Counted from the first letter of the stretch, positions 18,197 through 27,665 are shown. The stretch: DNA of 64,000 bases from Martinezella tropici (GCF_008370325.1 NZ_VNIP01000014.1:62001-126000), one strand, 5' to 3'. Made by a program: numbers and translations. The notes: generated by a model from the sequence alone, not told the origin.

Positions 18197-19432
18197 ATGC
18201 CCACTATCGCTACATCAGCCATACCTTCCGCTCCCGCAATGACCGATCGGGCAACGCTGCTTGCAAGAGTGCCGGACCTTACCGCGGAGATCGCGAAAGG
18301 CGCGGCAAGACGGGACCTCGAACGTGAGCTGCCACACGAAGCATTCGAGCTTTTCAGGCAAGCAGGTCTTGGCGCGTTGCGCATACCGACGAGCCTTGGC
18401 GGGCCTGGCGGATCGGTGCTCGACTACATCGAAATGGTCATGACGATCGGCACAGCCGACTCCAATGTCGCCCATGCGCTTCGGAGCCATTTCAATTTCA
18501 CCGAGGCGCTGCTGCTCAATCCCGGCAGTGCGATCGATCGCACGCAGCTTGCCCGCGTGTTGGCGGGAAAGCTCTTCGGTGGCGCCCATACGGAGCAGGG
18601 GACAAAACGTCCGGGCGAAGTGACGACGCGGCTGACGAAATCCGGCGACAGCTTTCGGCTGAACGGACGCAAATGGTATGCGACGGGTACAGCATTCGCC
18701 GATTTTGCCTCGTTCAGCGCCAAGGATGATGAAGACCAGCTCGTCAGCGTATTGCTGCCGGTCGATCGCAAGGGGATCACCATTCTCGATGACTGGGATG
18801 GTATGGGGCAGCGCCTGACCGCAAGTGGCGGCGTGCTTCTCGAAGACGTCGAAGTCCTACCGCAGGAGATTTCAAGGCGTGGGCTCAGCACTCTCATCGA
18901 CCGGCATACGTCCACGCTGCGCCAGCTTCATCTCGCCGCCTCGATGGCAGGTGCCGTGCGCGGTGCGTTGAATGACGGCACCGAATATGTGTGCAGACAG
19001 GCCCGCTCGGCCGCTCATAGTGCAGCCGAGACAGCCAATGCCGATCCTTTCGTGCAAAAGATATTGGGCGAGGTCGCAGCCAATTCCTTCGCTGTCGATA
19101 CGCTGATCCGCGAAAGCGCCCGCGCGCTCGATCGGACGGCCGAGGCCTTTGCAGGCGATGATCCGCAGATACTGGAAACGGCATTGGTCGAAAGCGCGCT
19201 GACCACGGCGCGCACCCAGATCGTCGCATCGCAACTCGCGCTTGCCGCCGCGACCAACGTCTTCGAACTCGGCGGCGGTTCGGCGACATCGCGCCATCTC
19301 AATCTCGACCGCCACTGGCGCAACATCCGCACCGTACTCAACCATAACCCTCTGCTGCACAAGGCGCGGGTGGTGGGCGACTATTACATCAACGGCACCA
19401 CGACGCATCTGGAGGAAGGCAAGGTCTTCTGA
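18197..19432 (+). CDS. SfnB-like acyl-CoA dehydrogenase-fold flavoprotein
   Basis: This 411-residue enzyme is of the SfnB/DszC-like branch of the acyl-CoA dehydrogenase fold. Landmarks are LGALRIPTSLGGPGGSVLDY (N-terminal domain), FRLNGRKWYATGTAFADFAS and DDWDGMGQRLTASGGVLLEDV (beta domain), and DRHWRNIRTVLNHNPLLHKA near residues 370-390. The last mirrors the DszC WRN.RTH..H.P active-site helix. It is thought to oxidise a reduced sulfur intermediate with flavin supplied from outside or bound. No strong ribosome site precedes ATG 18197; ATG 18239 is an alternative. The FAD protein follows after 3 bases. Confidence 0.85.
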   Translation: MPTIATSAIPSAPAMTDRATLLARVPDLTAEIAKGAARRDLERELPHEAFELFRQAGLGALRIPTSLGGPGGSVLDYIEMVMTIGTADSNVAHALRSHFNFTEALLLNPGSAIDRTQLARVLAGKLFGGAHTEQGTKRPGEVTTRLTKSGDSFRLNGRKWYATGTAFADFASFSAKDDEDQLVSVLLPVDRKGITILDDWDGMGQRLTASGGVLLEDVEVLPQEISRRGLSTLIDRHTSTLRQLHLAASMAGAVRGALNDGTEYVCRQARSAAHSAAETANADPFVQKILGEVAANSFAVDTLIRESARALDRTAEAFAGDDPQILETALVESALTTARTQIVASQLALAAATNVFELGGGSATSRHLNLDRHWRNIRTVLNHNPLLHKARVVGDYYINGTTTHLEEGKVF

Positions 19433-19435
19433 GCC

Positions 19436-20857
19436 ATGTACATCGACCCGCATTCGCATCATTCCATCGTCATCATCGGCGGCGGCTTTGCTGGCGCCCT
19501 GACCGCGATCAAGCTGCTCGACCGAACGGAAGTGCCGCTGTGGATCACCATACTGGAGCCTCGCGAGGAGCTCGGGCGCGGGGTGGCCTACAGCACGACC
19601 GAGGCGGTTCATCTCGTCAACGGGCCGGCGAGCACATTCTCACTTCATCCGGAAGAACCCGACCATCTGGTTCATTGGCTCGCCGGCAATGCCTCCCAAT
19701 ACGGCTGGACACCGCCCGCCGATATCGCCGGTAGCTTCCCGCCGCGCTGCCTCTATGGAACCTATGTCCGCGACGAGCTGAGCCGTGCGATCGCGGGCGC
19801 ACGAGCGGGATCGACATTCCGTCATATCAGGGCTTCGGCGACCAACCTCGTTTCCGCTCCACACAAAGTGCGGATCACGACGAGCGCGGGTCAGACGCTG
19901 GAGGCGGACGAAGTGATCCTGGCGCTTGGTGTTTTCCAGCCTCCACTCAGCCCGCGGGAAGCTTCCGTTGCGGATCACCCGGCTTTTGCGGCGTCTCCCT
20001 GGGATGTCGCCGCCTTGGATCGTGTGGCAGATGCCGGCGAAATCCTGCTCATCGGGTCGAGCCTGTCGATGGTCGATGCGGTCGCCAGCCTGGAGGCGCG
20101 CGGCTTTCGCGGCCGGTATCAGGCGATATCCCGGCGAGGGCAGTTGATCGAAGTTCGGCGCAATGCCGAGCTCGAACGTGATTTTCTCGCCGAAGGACCT
20201 TTGCCGACGACGGCACGGGCGTTGCTGTCCGTTGTCAAGGCCGAGCGCCGCGCCTTGGCCGCTGCAGCCAAGGACTGGCAGGCGCTGCCGCTAGCGATCC
20301 GGCCCTACATTCTGCCTCTGTGGCAGAAGGCTGGTGATGCGGAGAGATCGCGATTTGCCCGCCACTTGCGCGCATTTTGGGACGTGACGGCCCATCGGGC
20401 AGCACCCGACAGCTATCGTGCTGTCACCGATGCGATTGCCGAGGGACGGTTCCAACATCAGCCCGCAAGATTGCTTGCGCTGAAGCCCGCCGGCGGCTTG
20501 ATCGCAGCCACGTTGAAGACGCGATCGGGCACTCACAGGCGTTCCTTCGGGGGCGTCATCGATTGCCGTGGTCATCAGCTGCATGACTGGCGGTGCATTT
20601 CCGATCCCTTTGTCAGGAACCTTGTCGAAAGTGGCGAGGTCAGCCCGCACAGCACCGGCTTTGGCATCGATGCCACGCCAGAGGGCGACGTCATTTCCGA
20701 AGAAGGGCGTGTCCATCGCAACATCAGCGCCATCGGTCATCCGCTTCGAGGCGTTGCCTGGGAATCGAGCTCGATCACCGAACAGCGTACTCAGGCGATT
20801 GCGCTGGCGGATCGCATCCTGAGTAAACTCACCCCGCTTGCTCTTGCCGCTTCGTAA
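19436..20857 (+). CDS. FAD/NAD(P)-binding protein (YdhS-like, NAD_binding_9 type)
   Basis: This 473-residue flavoprotein opens with a Rossmann dinucleotide motif (IVIIGGGFAGALTAIKLLD, about residues 10-28) and carries a second nucleotide-binding motif near residue 200 (EILLIGSSLSMVDAVASL). GRGVAYSTTEAVHLVNGPA is typical of the YdhS family. The chemistry of the family is poorly known. Three bases separate it from the SfnB-like gene, so it could be a redox partner or a separate oxidase step in that pathway (inference). It ends ahead of a terminator hairpin. Confidence 0.8.
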   Translation: MYIDPHSHHSIVIIGGGFAGALTAIKLLDRTEVPLWITILEPREELGRGVAYSTTEAVHLVNGPASTFSLHPEEPDHLVHWLAGNASQYGWTPPADIAGSFPPRCLYGTYVRDELSRAIAGARAGSTFRHIRASATNLVSAPHKVRITTSAGQTLEADEVILALGVFQPPLSPREASVADHPAFAASPWDVAALDRVADAGEILLIGSSLSMVDAVASLEARGFRGRYQAISRRGQLIEVRRNAELERDFLAEGPLPTTARALLSVVKAERRALAAAAKDWQALPLAIRPYILPLWQKAGDAERSRFARHLRAFWDVTAHRAAPDSYRAVTDAIAEGRFQHQPARLLALKPAGGLIAATLKTRSGTHRRSFGGVIDCRGHQLHDWRCISDPFVRNLVESGEVSPHSTGFGIDATPEGDVISEEGRVHRNISAIGHPLRGVAWESSSITEQRTQAIALADRILSKLTPLALAAS

Positions 20858-20871
20858 AACGACAAAAAGAA

Positions 20872-20891
20872 GGGGGCGCCGCATCGCCCCC
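20872..20891 (-). terminator. Rho-independent terminator for the 20918 binding-protein gene
   Basis: The perfect stem GGGGGCG (20872-20878) and CGCCCCC (20885-20891) has a 6-base loop. Read on the minus strand it is followed by TTCTTTTTGTC, a good U-tract, so it terminates the minus-strand binding-protein gene and may also serve the convergent plus-strand gene. Confidence 0.8.
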
Positions 20892-20917
20892 TCAAGAAGA
20901 ATACGTCGTCTGCCGCT

Positions 20918-22537
20918 TCAGCCTTCGCTTTCCTTGATATAGACATCGGCGAAATTCGACTGCACGCCTTCGGCGCCGATCGTGTGGTTCCTGACGCGCT
21001 TGTTGAAGACGGTGACGTTTTCGAGCGAGATCAGATTGATGACGGGTAGCTCGTCGGCGATGATCTTCTGGAAGTCGTTGAATTCCTGCTTCCGCTTTGC
21101 TTCGTTGACTTCGACCGATGCCGTCTCGAGCAGCCGGTCGACCTCCGGATTCTGATAGTGGCTGGCGTTGGAGAAGGGCAAGCCGAGCTTGAAGTTCTTC
21201 GACCAGTAGATGCGCTGCACGCCGAGCGTCGGGTCGAACTGATTGCCGAGATATTCCGCCGTCAGGTCGAAGGCGCGCTCGGTATAGACCTTCTGGATGT
21301 AAGTCGAGAAATCATAGGAATCGATCCTCGCATCGATACCGATGCGAGCAAGATTCTGTTTCAGATATTCGGCGACGCGCTTGAAGCCTTCATTGTAGGA
21401 ATTGTGCGTCAGGCGAAGCGTAAATCGGTTGCCGCTGCCGTTCCGTTTATAGCCGGCCTCGTCCAGCAGTTGCTCGGCTGCCTTGAGATCGAAGGCATAG
21501 GGCTTGATCGTGGTGTCCCGATATTGCGGCAAGAACGTACTGACCGGTGTCGGCGAGACGTGCCCATAGCCATACCAGACCGTATTGAGGATGACGTTGA
21601 GATCGATCGCATGGGCGATCGCGCGACGGACGCGGATGTCCTTCAGATACTCGTTGTCGAGGTTGAGGATGAGCTGCGTCTGGTCGCCCTTTGTCTCATA
21701 GCCGCGGGAATCGATGCCGATGTTCGGCAGTGCCTTGATGCGTTCGAGATCGGCGAGCGGAATGGGATTGTCGCCGCCAAGATCGAATTCGCCAGTTTCG
21801 AAGCCGGCCGCGCGGGCAGCACCATCGGGCACGAAACGCACAACGATCTGGTCGAGATAGGGCTTACCGGCATCCCAGTAATCGGGATTGCGCTCGAGAA
21901 TGATGTGGGAGCCGCGCACCCATTGCCGGAAGACGAAGGGGCCTGTGCCGATGGGCGCGCTGCCGTTGGGATTGGTCGGAACATCGGCGATCTTCACGCC
22001 TTCATAGATATGTTTGGGCACGATCGGAGACTCGGCCGCATAGAGCGCCTTCAAGAGATAGGGTGCCGGCTTGGAGAGGCGGAATACCGCCGTCAGCGGA
22101 TCAGGCGTATCGACTGCGATGACGTTGGCAAATGAGCCGCGCCCGCGCGGATGAACCTGCTTCAGAAGTTCGATCGAATAGGCCACGTCCGCCGAGGTAA
22201 ACGGCTTGCCGTCATGCCACTTGACGTTGGGTCTGAGCTTGAAGGTATAGGTCAGGCCATCGGAAGCGATCGACCATTCGGTTGCGAGCTGCGGCTTCGG
22301 CGTGAGGCCGAAGTCGTAGGTCAACAGACCCTCGGTGATCTTCGGGCTGATCTTCTGCGTTCCGCCGGCCGTATGAGCAAGCGCCAGGATCGTCGGTGGC
22401 TCGGGTTCGACGATGAAATTAAGCGTGCCGCCGCGAGCCGGCGTCACCCCTGTTGCGTAGGCGGCTACGGGCGGCAAGAGCCTCGCGGCAGTGGAGAGCA
22501 GAAGCAGTTGATTGAAACGGCGGCGATTGATAGTCAT
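20918..22537 (-). CDS. Dipeptide-type ABC transporter substrate-binding protein (orphan, DppA/OppA family)
   Basis: This 539-residue SBP_bac_5 protein has an Arg-rich export signal (TINRRRFNQLLLLSTAARLL), nearly the same as that of the 6222 protein (SINRRHFNQLLLLGG). The body keeps GLTYTFKLRPNVKWHDGKPF, GTGPFVFRQWVRGSHI and NPDYWDAGKPYLD. GGAA six bases before ATG 22537 sets the start; the frame stays open to 22678. No permease is adjacent, and its similarity to 6222 and 11275 suggests it serves the 13167-17062 transporter. It is divergent from a LysR regulator with an operator-like dyad between them. Confidence 0.9.
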   Translation of the reverse strand: MTINRRRFNQLLLLSTAARLLPPVAAYATGVTPARGGTLNFIVEPEPPTILALAHTAGGTQKISPKITEGLLTYDFGLTPKPQLATEWSIASDGLTYTFKLRPNVKWHDGKPFTSADVAYSIELLKQVHPRGRGSFANVIAVDTPDPLTAVFRLSKPAPYLLKALYAAESPIVPKHIYEGVKIADVPTNPNGSAPIGTGPFVFRQWVRGSHIILERNPDYWDAGKPYLDQIVVRFVPDGAARAAGFETGEFDLGGDNPIPLADLERIKALPNIGIDSRGYETKGDQTQLILNLDNEYLKDIRVRRAIAHAIDLNVILNTVWYGYGHVSPTPVSTFLPQYRDTTIKPYAFDLKAAEQLLDEAGYKRNGSGNRFTLRLTHNSYNEGFKRVAEYLKQNLARIGIDARIDSYDFSTYIQKVYTERAFDLTAEYLGNQFDPTLGVQRIYWSKNFKLGLPFSNASHYQNPEVDRLLETASVEVNEAKRKQEFNDFQKIIADELPVINLISLENVTVFNKRVRNHTIGAEGVQSNFADVYIKESEG

Positions 22538-22878
22538 TCGGTTTCCTTGCCGGCTGAAATAGATTGGTTCCCGTGTGGATATGCGGCGATCAGGCTGCCA
22601 AGAGGCTGCAGACCGGCCACGGCTGGCGCATCTTCGGGTCGCGAGCCGGCAAAACGGAAGAATGTTTTTCTCGTCCACTGAGAAAGAAAAGCTTCGCGAA
22701 ATCCCGTTTCGCTGGAAGCCGTCGCGGACATTTGTCTATTAAAAATATAGACTATTTTGCGATTTTAGTTTTTGCTTCCCTGATGCCCTCCAGGCATGGA
22801 AGAAAATGTCCGTCCGCTTACCGGTAAACGCAAAGCGCGTTCTCGTCTTTGCCAGTCGGATTGTGCTGCAATCGCGCC
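22538..22878. other. Divergent promoter region between binding protein and LysR gene
   Basis: This 341-base region has no credible gene. It is GC-rich next to the binding-protein start and sharply AT-rich at 22730-22780, where a perfect operator-like dyad sits. Promoters for both genes are expected here. Confidence 0.6.
22734..22752. promoter_or_regulatory. Candidate operator, perfect dyad GTCTAT-N7-ATAGAC
   Basis: GTCTAT (22734-22739), spacer TAAAAAT, ATAGAC (22747-22752): perfect 6-base arms and LysR-type T-N11-A geometry. It lies 126 bases before the LysR start and 196 bases before the divergent binding-protein start. It matches the sites at 35566 and 53358 in arms and spacer length. Confidence 0.72.
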
Positions 22879-23889
22879 ATGAACACGATTGCGCATGCCC
22901 GGAAAAAAGCCATCCAGCCGACTTTGGCGCGCTTGCCGCCATTGACATCGCTGCGCGCCTTCGTCGCCACCGCCCGGCATTTAAGCTTTCTTGGCGCTGC
23001 GGAGGAATTGCATGTGACCTCGGCCGCGGTCGGGCAGCAGATTCGGCTCCTGGAAGATTATCTGGGGCAATCGCTTTTTCACAGGGTTCGTGGGCAGCTG
23101 CAATTGACGGCCGCCGGTCTCGCGCTCGTTCCGGGCCTGACGAATGCATTCGACGCGGTGCTGGCGACAATGACGCAATTCGTCGCCAGCGATCACGATC
23201 TTCCGATCCGCGTATCCGTGGCGCCGTCCTTTGCGAGCAAATGGCTAATCCCGAGATTGGACGCTTTGAGACAGGCAGCGCCCGGCTTGCAGATCCTCCT
23301 CGATGCCTCGACGCAATTGACCGATCTGAATGCAGGCGACACCGATTGTGCCATTCGTTATGGGAGCGGCGGCTATCCCGGCCTGGTCGTCGAGCACCTG
23401 TTCTCTGAAGCCGTGGTGCCCATCTGCAGCCCGGAATTCGCCGAACGCCATTGGCTCTGGAATGGCCCGCAGGCGATCGAAGGCGTGCCGCTCTTACATG
23501 AGGATGGGGCGGAGCACGACCATTCCTGCCCCGACTGGAGTGCCTGGCTCCGCGCGGAAGGGCTGGTCCTACGTCTGCCGAATGGCGGCTTCCGTCTCAG
23601 CCAGTCTTCCCTCGTCATCGATGCTGCGCTGGCGGGGCAGGGGCTTGGTCTCGGAAAGGTCCGTCTGGCGGAAGCCGAGCTGAAGGCGGGACGTCTTGTC
23701 AGCCCGTTTGGCAGCCCGCAGCCGGTAAGCTTTTCCTATTTCTTCGTGACGACGCCCGCCAAGGAGCGTCTGATGCGTGTCGAGCTGTTCCGCAACTGGC
23801 TTCAGGCTGAGGTCAAGGCGCTACGGACGATCGGCGATATTCTGTTGCGGAACTCATTGCGCAAATTCGATGTCGCCGCCGCCGAATGA
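22879..23889 (+). CDS. LysR-type transcriptional regulator (GcvA-like)
   Basis: This 336-residue LTTR has an N-terminal winged helix-turn-helix at about residues 20-80 (LTSLRAFVATARHLSFLGAA; VTSAAVGQQIRLLEDYLGQS; LFHRV). A type-2 periplasmic-binding-like effector domain follows. ATG 22879 is chosen because the HTH normally begins about 10-20 residues in; the frame extends to 22849. It is the only LysR gene in the window and stands next to a perfect dyad of LysR geometry, so autoregulation and control of the divergent binding protein are plausible. Whether it governs the other dyads is inference. C-terminus ends in AAAE. Confidence 0.9.
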   Translation: MNTIAHARKKAIQPTLARLPPLTSLRAFVATARHLSFLGAAEELHVTSAAVGQQIRLLEDYLGQSLFHRVRGQLQLTAAGLALVPGLTNAFDAVLATMTQFVASDHDLPIRVSVAPSFASKWLIPRLDALRQAAPGLQILLDASTQLTDLNAGDTDCAIRYGSGGYPGLVVEHLFSEAVVPICSPEFAERHWLWNGPQAIEGVPLLHEDGAEHDHSCPDWSAWLRAEGLVLRLPNGGFRLSQSSLVIDAALAGQGLGLGKVRLAEAELKAGRLVSPFGSPQPVSFSYFFVTTPAKERLMRVELFRNWLQAEVKALRTIGDILLRNSLRKFDVAAAE

Positions 23890-23895
23890 CATCGC

Positions 23896-24744
23896 TCATT
23901 TCAGCCTGAAGCCAAGGCGGCGCGCGGCAACGCCGAGCAGATGTCGCCCCTTCAAGGCTTCGACGGTACCGATCCTGTTTTTCACCTGTACCGTCCAATC
24001 AATGCGCGGCATGCGCTGTTCGGTCTGAAAGTCCTGCAGGACGGTATTGTAATGCCGCAGGTCCTCCGACCGCCGGCGATGATCATAGCGTTCGTCATGA
24101 AGCACGCTCGTTTGCGGCAGCCGCGGCTTGACGGCGGCCGATGTGGCGGGATCGGGGTAGCCGACCGTCAAGCCGAAAACCGGAAACACGCCCTCCGGCA
24201 ATTCCAGTTCGCGTGCCACGGTTTCGGGATCGTTGCGGATCGCGCCGATATAGCAGGTGCCGAGGCCCTGCGATTCCAGGGACACGACGGCATTTTGCGC
24301 CGCTAGTGCGGCGTCGATGACGCCGAGCAAGAAGCTTTCGACATAGTCCAGCCCGTCGGCAGCGGAACCCTGGTCCGCCGCAATGCGGCGCGGCCTGGAA
24401 AGGTCCGCGAGCCAGATCAGCAAAAGCGGCGCCTGCGTGATCTGCCTCTGTGTTCCGGCAACGGCGTTCAGCTTGGCCCTGCGCGCCTCGTCCCTGACGG
24501 CAATGACGCTCCAGGCCTGCAGATTGGATGAGCTCGGCGCCGATTGCGCCGCTGCGATCGCAAGGTGGAGGATATCGTCCGGAACCGTTTTCGGCAGATA
24601 GTCCCGAACCGTGCGATGGGAGAGCAGTGTCTCGATCGTTTCGTTCCAGTCCGCGCCGATATGCTGGCTATTGCGATAACGCTCGCCGACAAGAGCGGCG
24701 AGCCGATCATCGTCGGGAAGTTTCGCCGTTGTTGCTGATGTCAT
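23896..24744 (-). CDS. Nitroreductase-family NAD(P)H:flavin oxidoreductase (NfsA-like)
   Basis: This 282-residue FMN-dependent reductase of the NfsA/FRP branch shows TLLSHRTVRDYLPKTVPDD (FMN phosphate-binding Arg), AAQSAPSSSNLQAWSVIAV, GLDYVESFLLGVIDAALAAQ, GLGTCYIGAIRNDPE and VFGLTVGYPD. GAAGGAG precedes ATG 24744. It is the last gene of a minus-strand run with two LLM and two DszC-like oxygenases, which need externally reduced FMN. It is therefore the best candidate in the window for supplying FMNH2 (inference from context). Confidence 0.88.
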   Translation of the reverse strand: MTSATTAKLPDDDRLAALVGERYRNSQHIGADWNETIETLLSHRTVRDYLPKTVPDDILHLAIAAAQSAPSSSNLQAWSVIAVRDEARRAKLNAVAGTQRQITQAPLLLIWLADLSRPRRIAADQGSAADGLDYVESFLLGVIDAALAAQNAVVSLESQGLGTCYIGAIRNDPETVARELELPEGVFPVFGLTVGYPDPATSAAVKPRLPQTSVLHDERYDHRRRSEDLRHYNTVLQDFQTEQRMPRIDWTVQVKNRIGTVEALKGRHLLGVAARRLGFRLK

Positions 24745-24755
24745 ACTGTTCTCCT

Positions 24756-26084
24756 TCATTCGGCGGCAATGGCATAGGGGTTGGCTGGCCGGGAAAGACC
24801 CAGGTGATCGCGCAGGGTATGGCCCGCATAGTCTTTCCGGAACAGACCGCGGCCGCGCAGGATGGGCACTACCTCGTCCACGAAGACCTCCAGGCCATGC
24901 GGCAGCACATCCGGCATCAGGTTGAAGCCATCGGCGGCGCCTGCCTCGAACCATGTTTCGATATCATCGGCAACCGCCTCGGGTGTGCCGACGATGGTGC
25001 GGTGTCCGGTCCCGCCGTTCAAGGCGCGAATGAGGCCGCGCACGGTCAATTTCTCGCGCTGGGCAAGAGCAAGCGTTGCCCGGAAAAAGGTATGTCCTCC
25101 ATCGGCCGGCAAGGGAATATCGTCCGGCAGGGGTTCGTCGAGCTTCAGCCTGCCTGGATCGACCTGCAATACGCCCGACAGACGCGCAAGGCTGTATTCG
25201 AGCGGAATGAGTTCGCGCAGTTCCTCTTGCCGCCGCCTGGCTTCTGCCTCGGTGCTGCCGATGATCGTCGCGAGGCCGGCGAGCACCAAAAGGCTGGACG
25301 GAGCGCGACCGTAGCGAGCGGCTCTCGCTCGGAGGTCGTGCGCATAATCGAGCGACTCCTCAAGGGATTGCGAGGCTGAGAACACCGCTTCGGCGTGCCG
25401 GGCTGCCAGCTCCCGCCCATCATCCGAGCCGCCGGCCTGCACGATGACGGGATGCCCCTGCGGCGGACGCGGGACGTTGTGCGGGCCATGAACGGAAAAA
25501 TGCTTGCCGCGATGGGCAATCGCATGAACCTTGGTAGTGTCGACGAACCGACCGCTTTCGACATCGCCGATGAAGGCATCTTCCTCCCAGCTGTCCCAGA
25601 GGGCCTTGACGATGGATGTAAATTCCTCCGCGCGCTCATAGCGGCTCTGATGCGCGACAGGCTTTTCCAGGCCGAAATTCCGGCTCTGCGAGAGATCGGC
25701 GCTGGTGACGACATTCCAGCCGACCCGGCCGCCGCTCGCATGGTCGAGCGTCGCGAAGCGACGGGCGATATTATAGGGCTCGTTATAGGTGGTGGAAGCC
25801 GTGGCGATCAGGCCGATATGCTCGGTATGGGCCGCGACCGAAGCCAACACGATGGTCGGCTCGAGAGATGTCAGTGGCCGGAAATCGACGCGATCGGAGA
25901 TAGCCGCTTGATCGGCGAGGAAGACCGCGTCGAAAGTGCCGCGCTCGGCGATCCGGGCGACATTGATATAGTGATTGATATCGAAGGATGCGCGCGGGTC
26001 GCTTCCCTGCATACGCCAGGCGGCCGGCGAAAAACCGGAATGCAGGATGTTGATGTTGAGATGGAGTTCGCGTTTCCTGCTCAC
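24756..26084 (-). CDS. LLM-class FMN-dependent monooxygenase, DszA/NtaA/SnaA family
   Basis: This 442-residue flavin monooxygenase shows ELHLNINILHSGFSPAAW, GTFDAVFLADQ, HIGLIATASTTYNEPYNIAR, GGRVGWNVVTSADLSQSRNFG and PRPPQGHPVIVQAGGSDDGR, and ends GLFRKDYAGHTLRDHLGL, closely matching DszA. The start is a GTG at 26084 whose last bases overlap the upstream TGA (GTGA), coupling it to the DszC/MsuC-like gene; no suitable ATG exists without invading that gene. The protein ends IAAE. Likely a sulfone or sulfonate C-S oxygenase; exact substrate unknown. Confidence 0.9.
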   Translation of the reverse strand: MSRKRELHLNINILHSGFSPAAWRMQGSDPRASFDINHYINVARIAERGTFDAVFLADQAAISDRVDFRPLTSLEPTIVLASVAAHTEHIGLIATASTTYNEPYNIARRFATLDHASGGRVGWNVVTSADLSQSRNFGLEKPVAHQSRYERAEEFTSIVKALWDSWEEDAFIGDVESGRFVDTTKVHAIAHRGKHFSVHGPHNVPRPPQGHPVIVQAGGSDDGRELAARHAEAVFSASQSLEESLDYAHDLRARAARYGRAPSSLLVLAGLATIIGSTEAEARRRQEELRELIPLEYSLARLSGVLQVDPGRLKLDEPLPDDIPLPADGGHTFFRATLALAQREKLTVRGLIRALNGGTGHRTIVGTPEAVADDIETWFEAGAADGFNLMPDVLPHGLEVFVDEVVPILRGRGLFRKDYAGHTLRDHLGLSRPANPYAIAAE

Positions 26085-27301
26085 TGGAATATCCCCGGTT
26101 CCGGAAACTCGCCGTCCAGGAACCATGTCCCGACATTGCGGATCTTGTATTCGGCGGGATTGTGAAGCGTGTGAATGCGCACATTGCGCCAGAAGCGGTC
26201 GAACCCGAGCGGCCTGACGGCGGACCGTGCGCCCATGACTTCGAAGATCTCGCTTGTCACCTCAAGAGCAACCCGGCCGGCAAGCACATTGGCGGAGGCG
26301 ACCGTGATTGCCGCCTCACCGCGCTCCTCTACCGTCAAATCGTGCCCTTTGGCATAGACGGCATCGACTGCCGAGAGCGCCCGATCGGCAAGCGCCGTTG
26401 CCGCCTGTACCTTGATCCATAGCTCGCCATACTGTCTCTTGATCCACGGATCGTCGGCATGCCGTTCGACGCCGGAATAGATCCACGGGCGCGATTTCGT
26501 GACCGTATAGTCCCGGGCTGCCGCCAACGCTCCTTGTGCGGAGCCGACGAAGACGTTGAGAAGTACGCTCTGCTGCTGCAACGGTGCCAGTAGGGCGATC
26601 GGATCCTTGGGGCGCTCCGGCAATATTTCGTCGTCGCTGATCTCGACATCCTTGTAGAGAACGCGGCCGCTTCCCGTCTGGCGCTGGCCGATCCCGTTCC
26701 AGTCGTCGGTGATGGTGATGCCTTTGCGGTCAGCCGGTATATAGGCAAAGCTCCGCTTGTTGGTGTCCTCGTCTTCCCAGGCCACCATCAGATAGTCGGC
26801 GACATGCGAGCCGGAGGCGAACGGACGGAAGCCGTTGAGAATGACCTTCCCGACGTCCTGCCGGCCGAAGAGGCTCTTGGAAAAGCTGTTCGTCGTATTG
26901 CCCCAGAACCAGCGTCCGGCGGCCGAGCGGCGCAGGATATCCTGCGAGCGTTCGTCCTCGGCCGTGGTGACGGCATTCTGCAATGGGCTGAAATGATAGC
27001 CATAGAGATGGCCAAGCGAGCCGTCGACCTTGGCGAATTCGCGCACGATCCGCATGGCGGTCGAGTAAGGTTCGCCAGCGCCGCCGAATTCTTTCGGGAT
27101 CACCAGATTGACGAGGCCGCTTTCCTTGAGAAGCCTGATCTGCTCGGCGGGTCTGCCGCCGGATTGATCTCTCTCGATGGCATCGAGGGCGAAGAGATCC
27201 CGAAGCTCGACGGCCTTGGCGAGATTGGGGTTTGATGTGTCGGCCTCGAATAGAGAGGGCGGAGGATAGGGCGGCTCGAAGCCATCTGGCTTTATGGTCA
27301 T
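26081..27301 (-). CDS. DszC/MsuC-like flavin-dependent sulfur monooxygenase
   Basis: This 406-residue ACAD-fold oxygenase is strikingly DszC-like. The segment GSLGHLYGYHFSP places His98 at DszC His92, GIGQRQTGSG matches GMRQTDSG, and GFDRFWRNVRIHTLHNP gives His377/His380 at DszC His388/His391. MsuC (methanesulfinate monooxygenase) belongs to the same group, so sulfide, sulfoxide or sulfinate oxidation with FMNH2 and O2 is expected. ATG 27301 is used; ATG 27313 is also possible. It is translationally coupled to the LLM gene downstream and preceded by the DUF3088 gene. Confidence 0.9.
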   Translation of the reverse strand: MTIKPDGFEPPYPPPSLFEADTSNPNLAKAVELRDLFALDAIERDQSGGRPAEQIRLLKESGLVNLVIPKEFGGAGEPYSTAMRIVREFAKVDGSLGHLYGYHFSPLQNAVTTAEDERSQDILRRSAAGRWFWGNTTNSFSKSLFGRQDVGKVILNGFRPFASGSHVADYLMVAWEDEDTNKRSFAYIPADRKGITITDDWNGIGQRQTGSGRVLYKDVEISDDEILPERPKDPIALLAPLQQQSVLLNVFVGSAQGALAAARDYTVTKSRPWIYSGVERHADDPWIKRQYGELWIKVQAATALADRALSAVDAVYAKGHDLTVEERGEAAITVASANVLAGRVALEVTSEIFEVMGARSAVRPLGFDRFWRNVRIHTLHNPAEYKIRNVGTWFLDGEFPEPGIFQ

Positions 27302-27315
27302 GGCAGGCACCATCC

Positions 27316-27654
27316 CTAATGCAGGCGCGGAAAGCCGTGCCGTTCGGCAAGCAGCTCGAGAATGCGATCGGTCGAATTGACGAAGCGCGTGCCGTTCCAG
27401 CCACCGGCATCGTCAGGCGGGTTTTCCGCGAAAATGAGAAGCGGCAGCGACTGGTTTTCCTCGCCGGCAACCTCGATCACCTTGTGTCGTGGTCGCAGGA
27501 AGGCAACCCTTTCGACATCGATCGCCGCGGCAAGATCCGGGAATGAGGCGAGTAGTCCCTCAACGGCGTTGCAATAGGGGCAGACGAAGCTGACGCCTGG
27601 ATGTTTCGGATCGGCAAAGCCGGGTGAAATGAGGAACAGTTTGTCACGCGCCAT
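27316..27654 (-). CDS. DUF3088 thioredoxin-like small protein
   Basis: This 112-residue cytoplasmic protein resembles DUF3088: an N-terminal strand (DKLFLISPGF), a CPYC dithiol at residues 25-28 followed by helix NAVEGLLASFP, strand IDVERVAFLRP, and a SLPLLIF strand before the C-terminal helix, all laid out as in a thioredoxin fold. Catalytic function is unproven. It sits between a DszA-like gene (12 bases upstream) and a DszC-like gene, so it may act in redox handling or sulfur transfer for these oxygenases (inference). Confidence 0.8.
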   Translation of the reverse strand: MARDKLFLISPGFADPKHPGVSFVCPYCNAVEGLLASFPDLAAAIDVERVAFLRPRHKVIEVAGEENQSLPLLIFAENPPDDAGGWNGTRFVNSTDRILELLAERHGFPRLH

Positions 27655-27665
27655 TTGGTCTTCTC

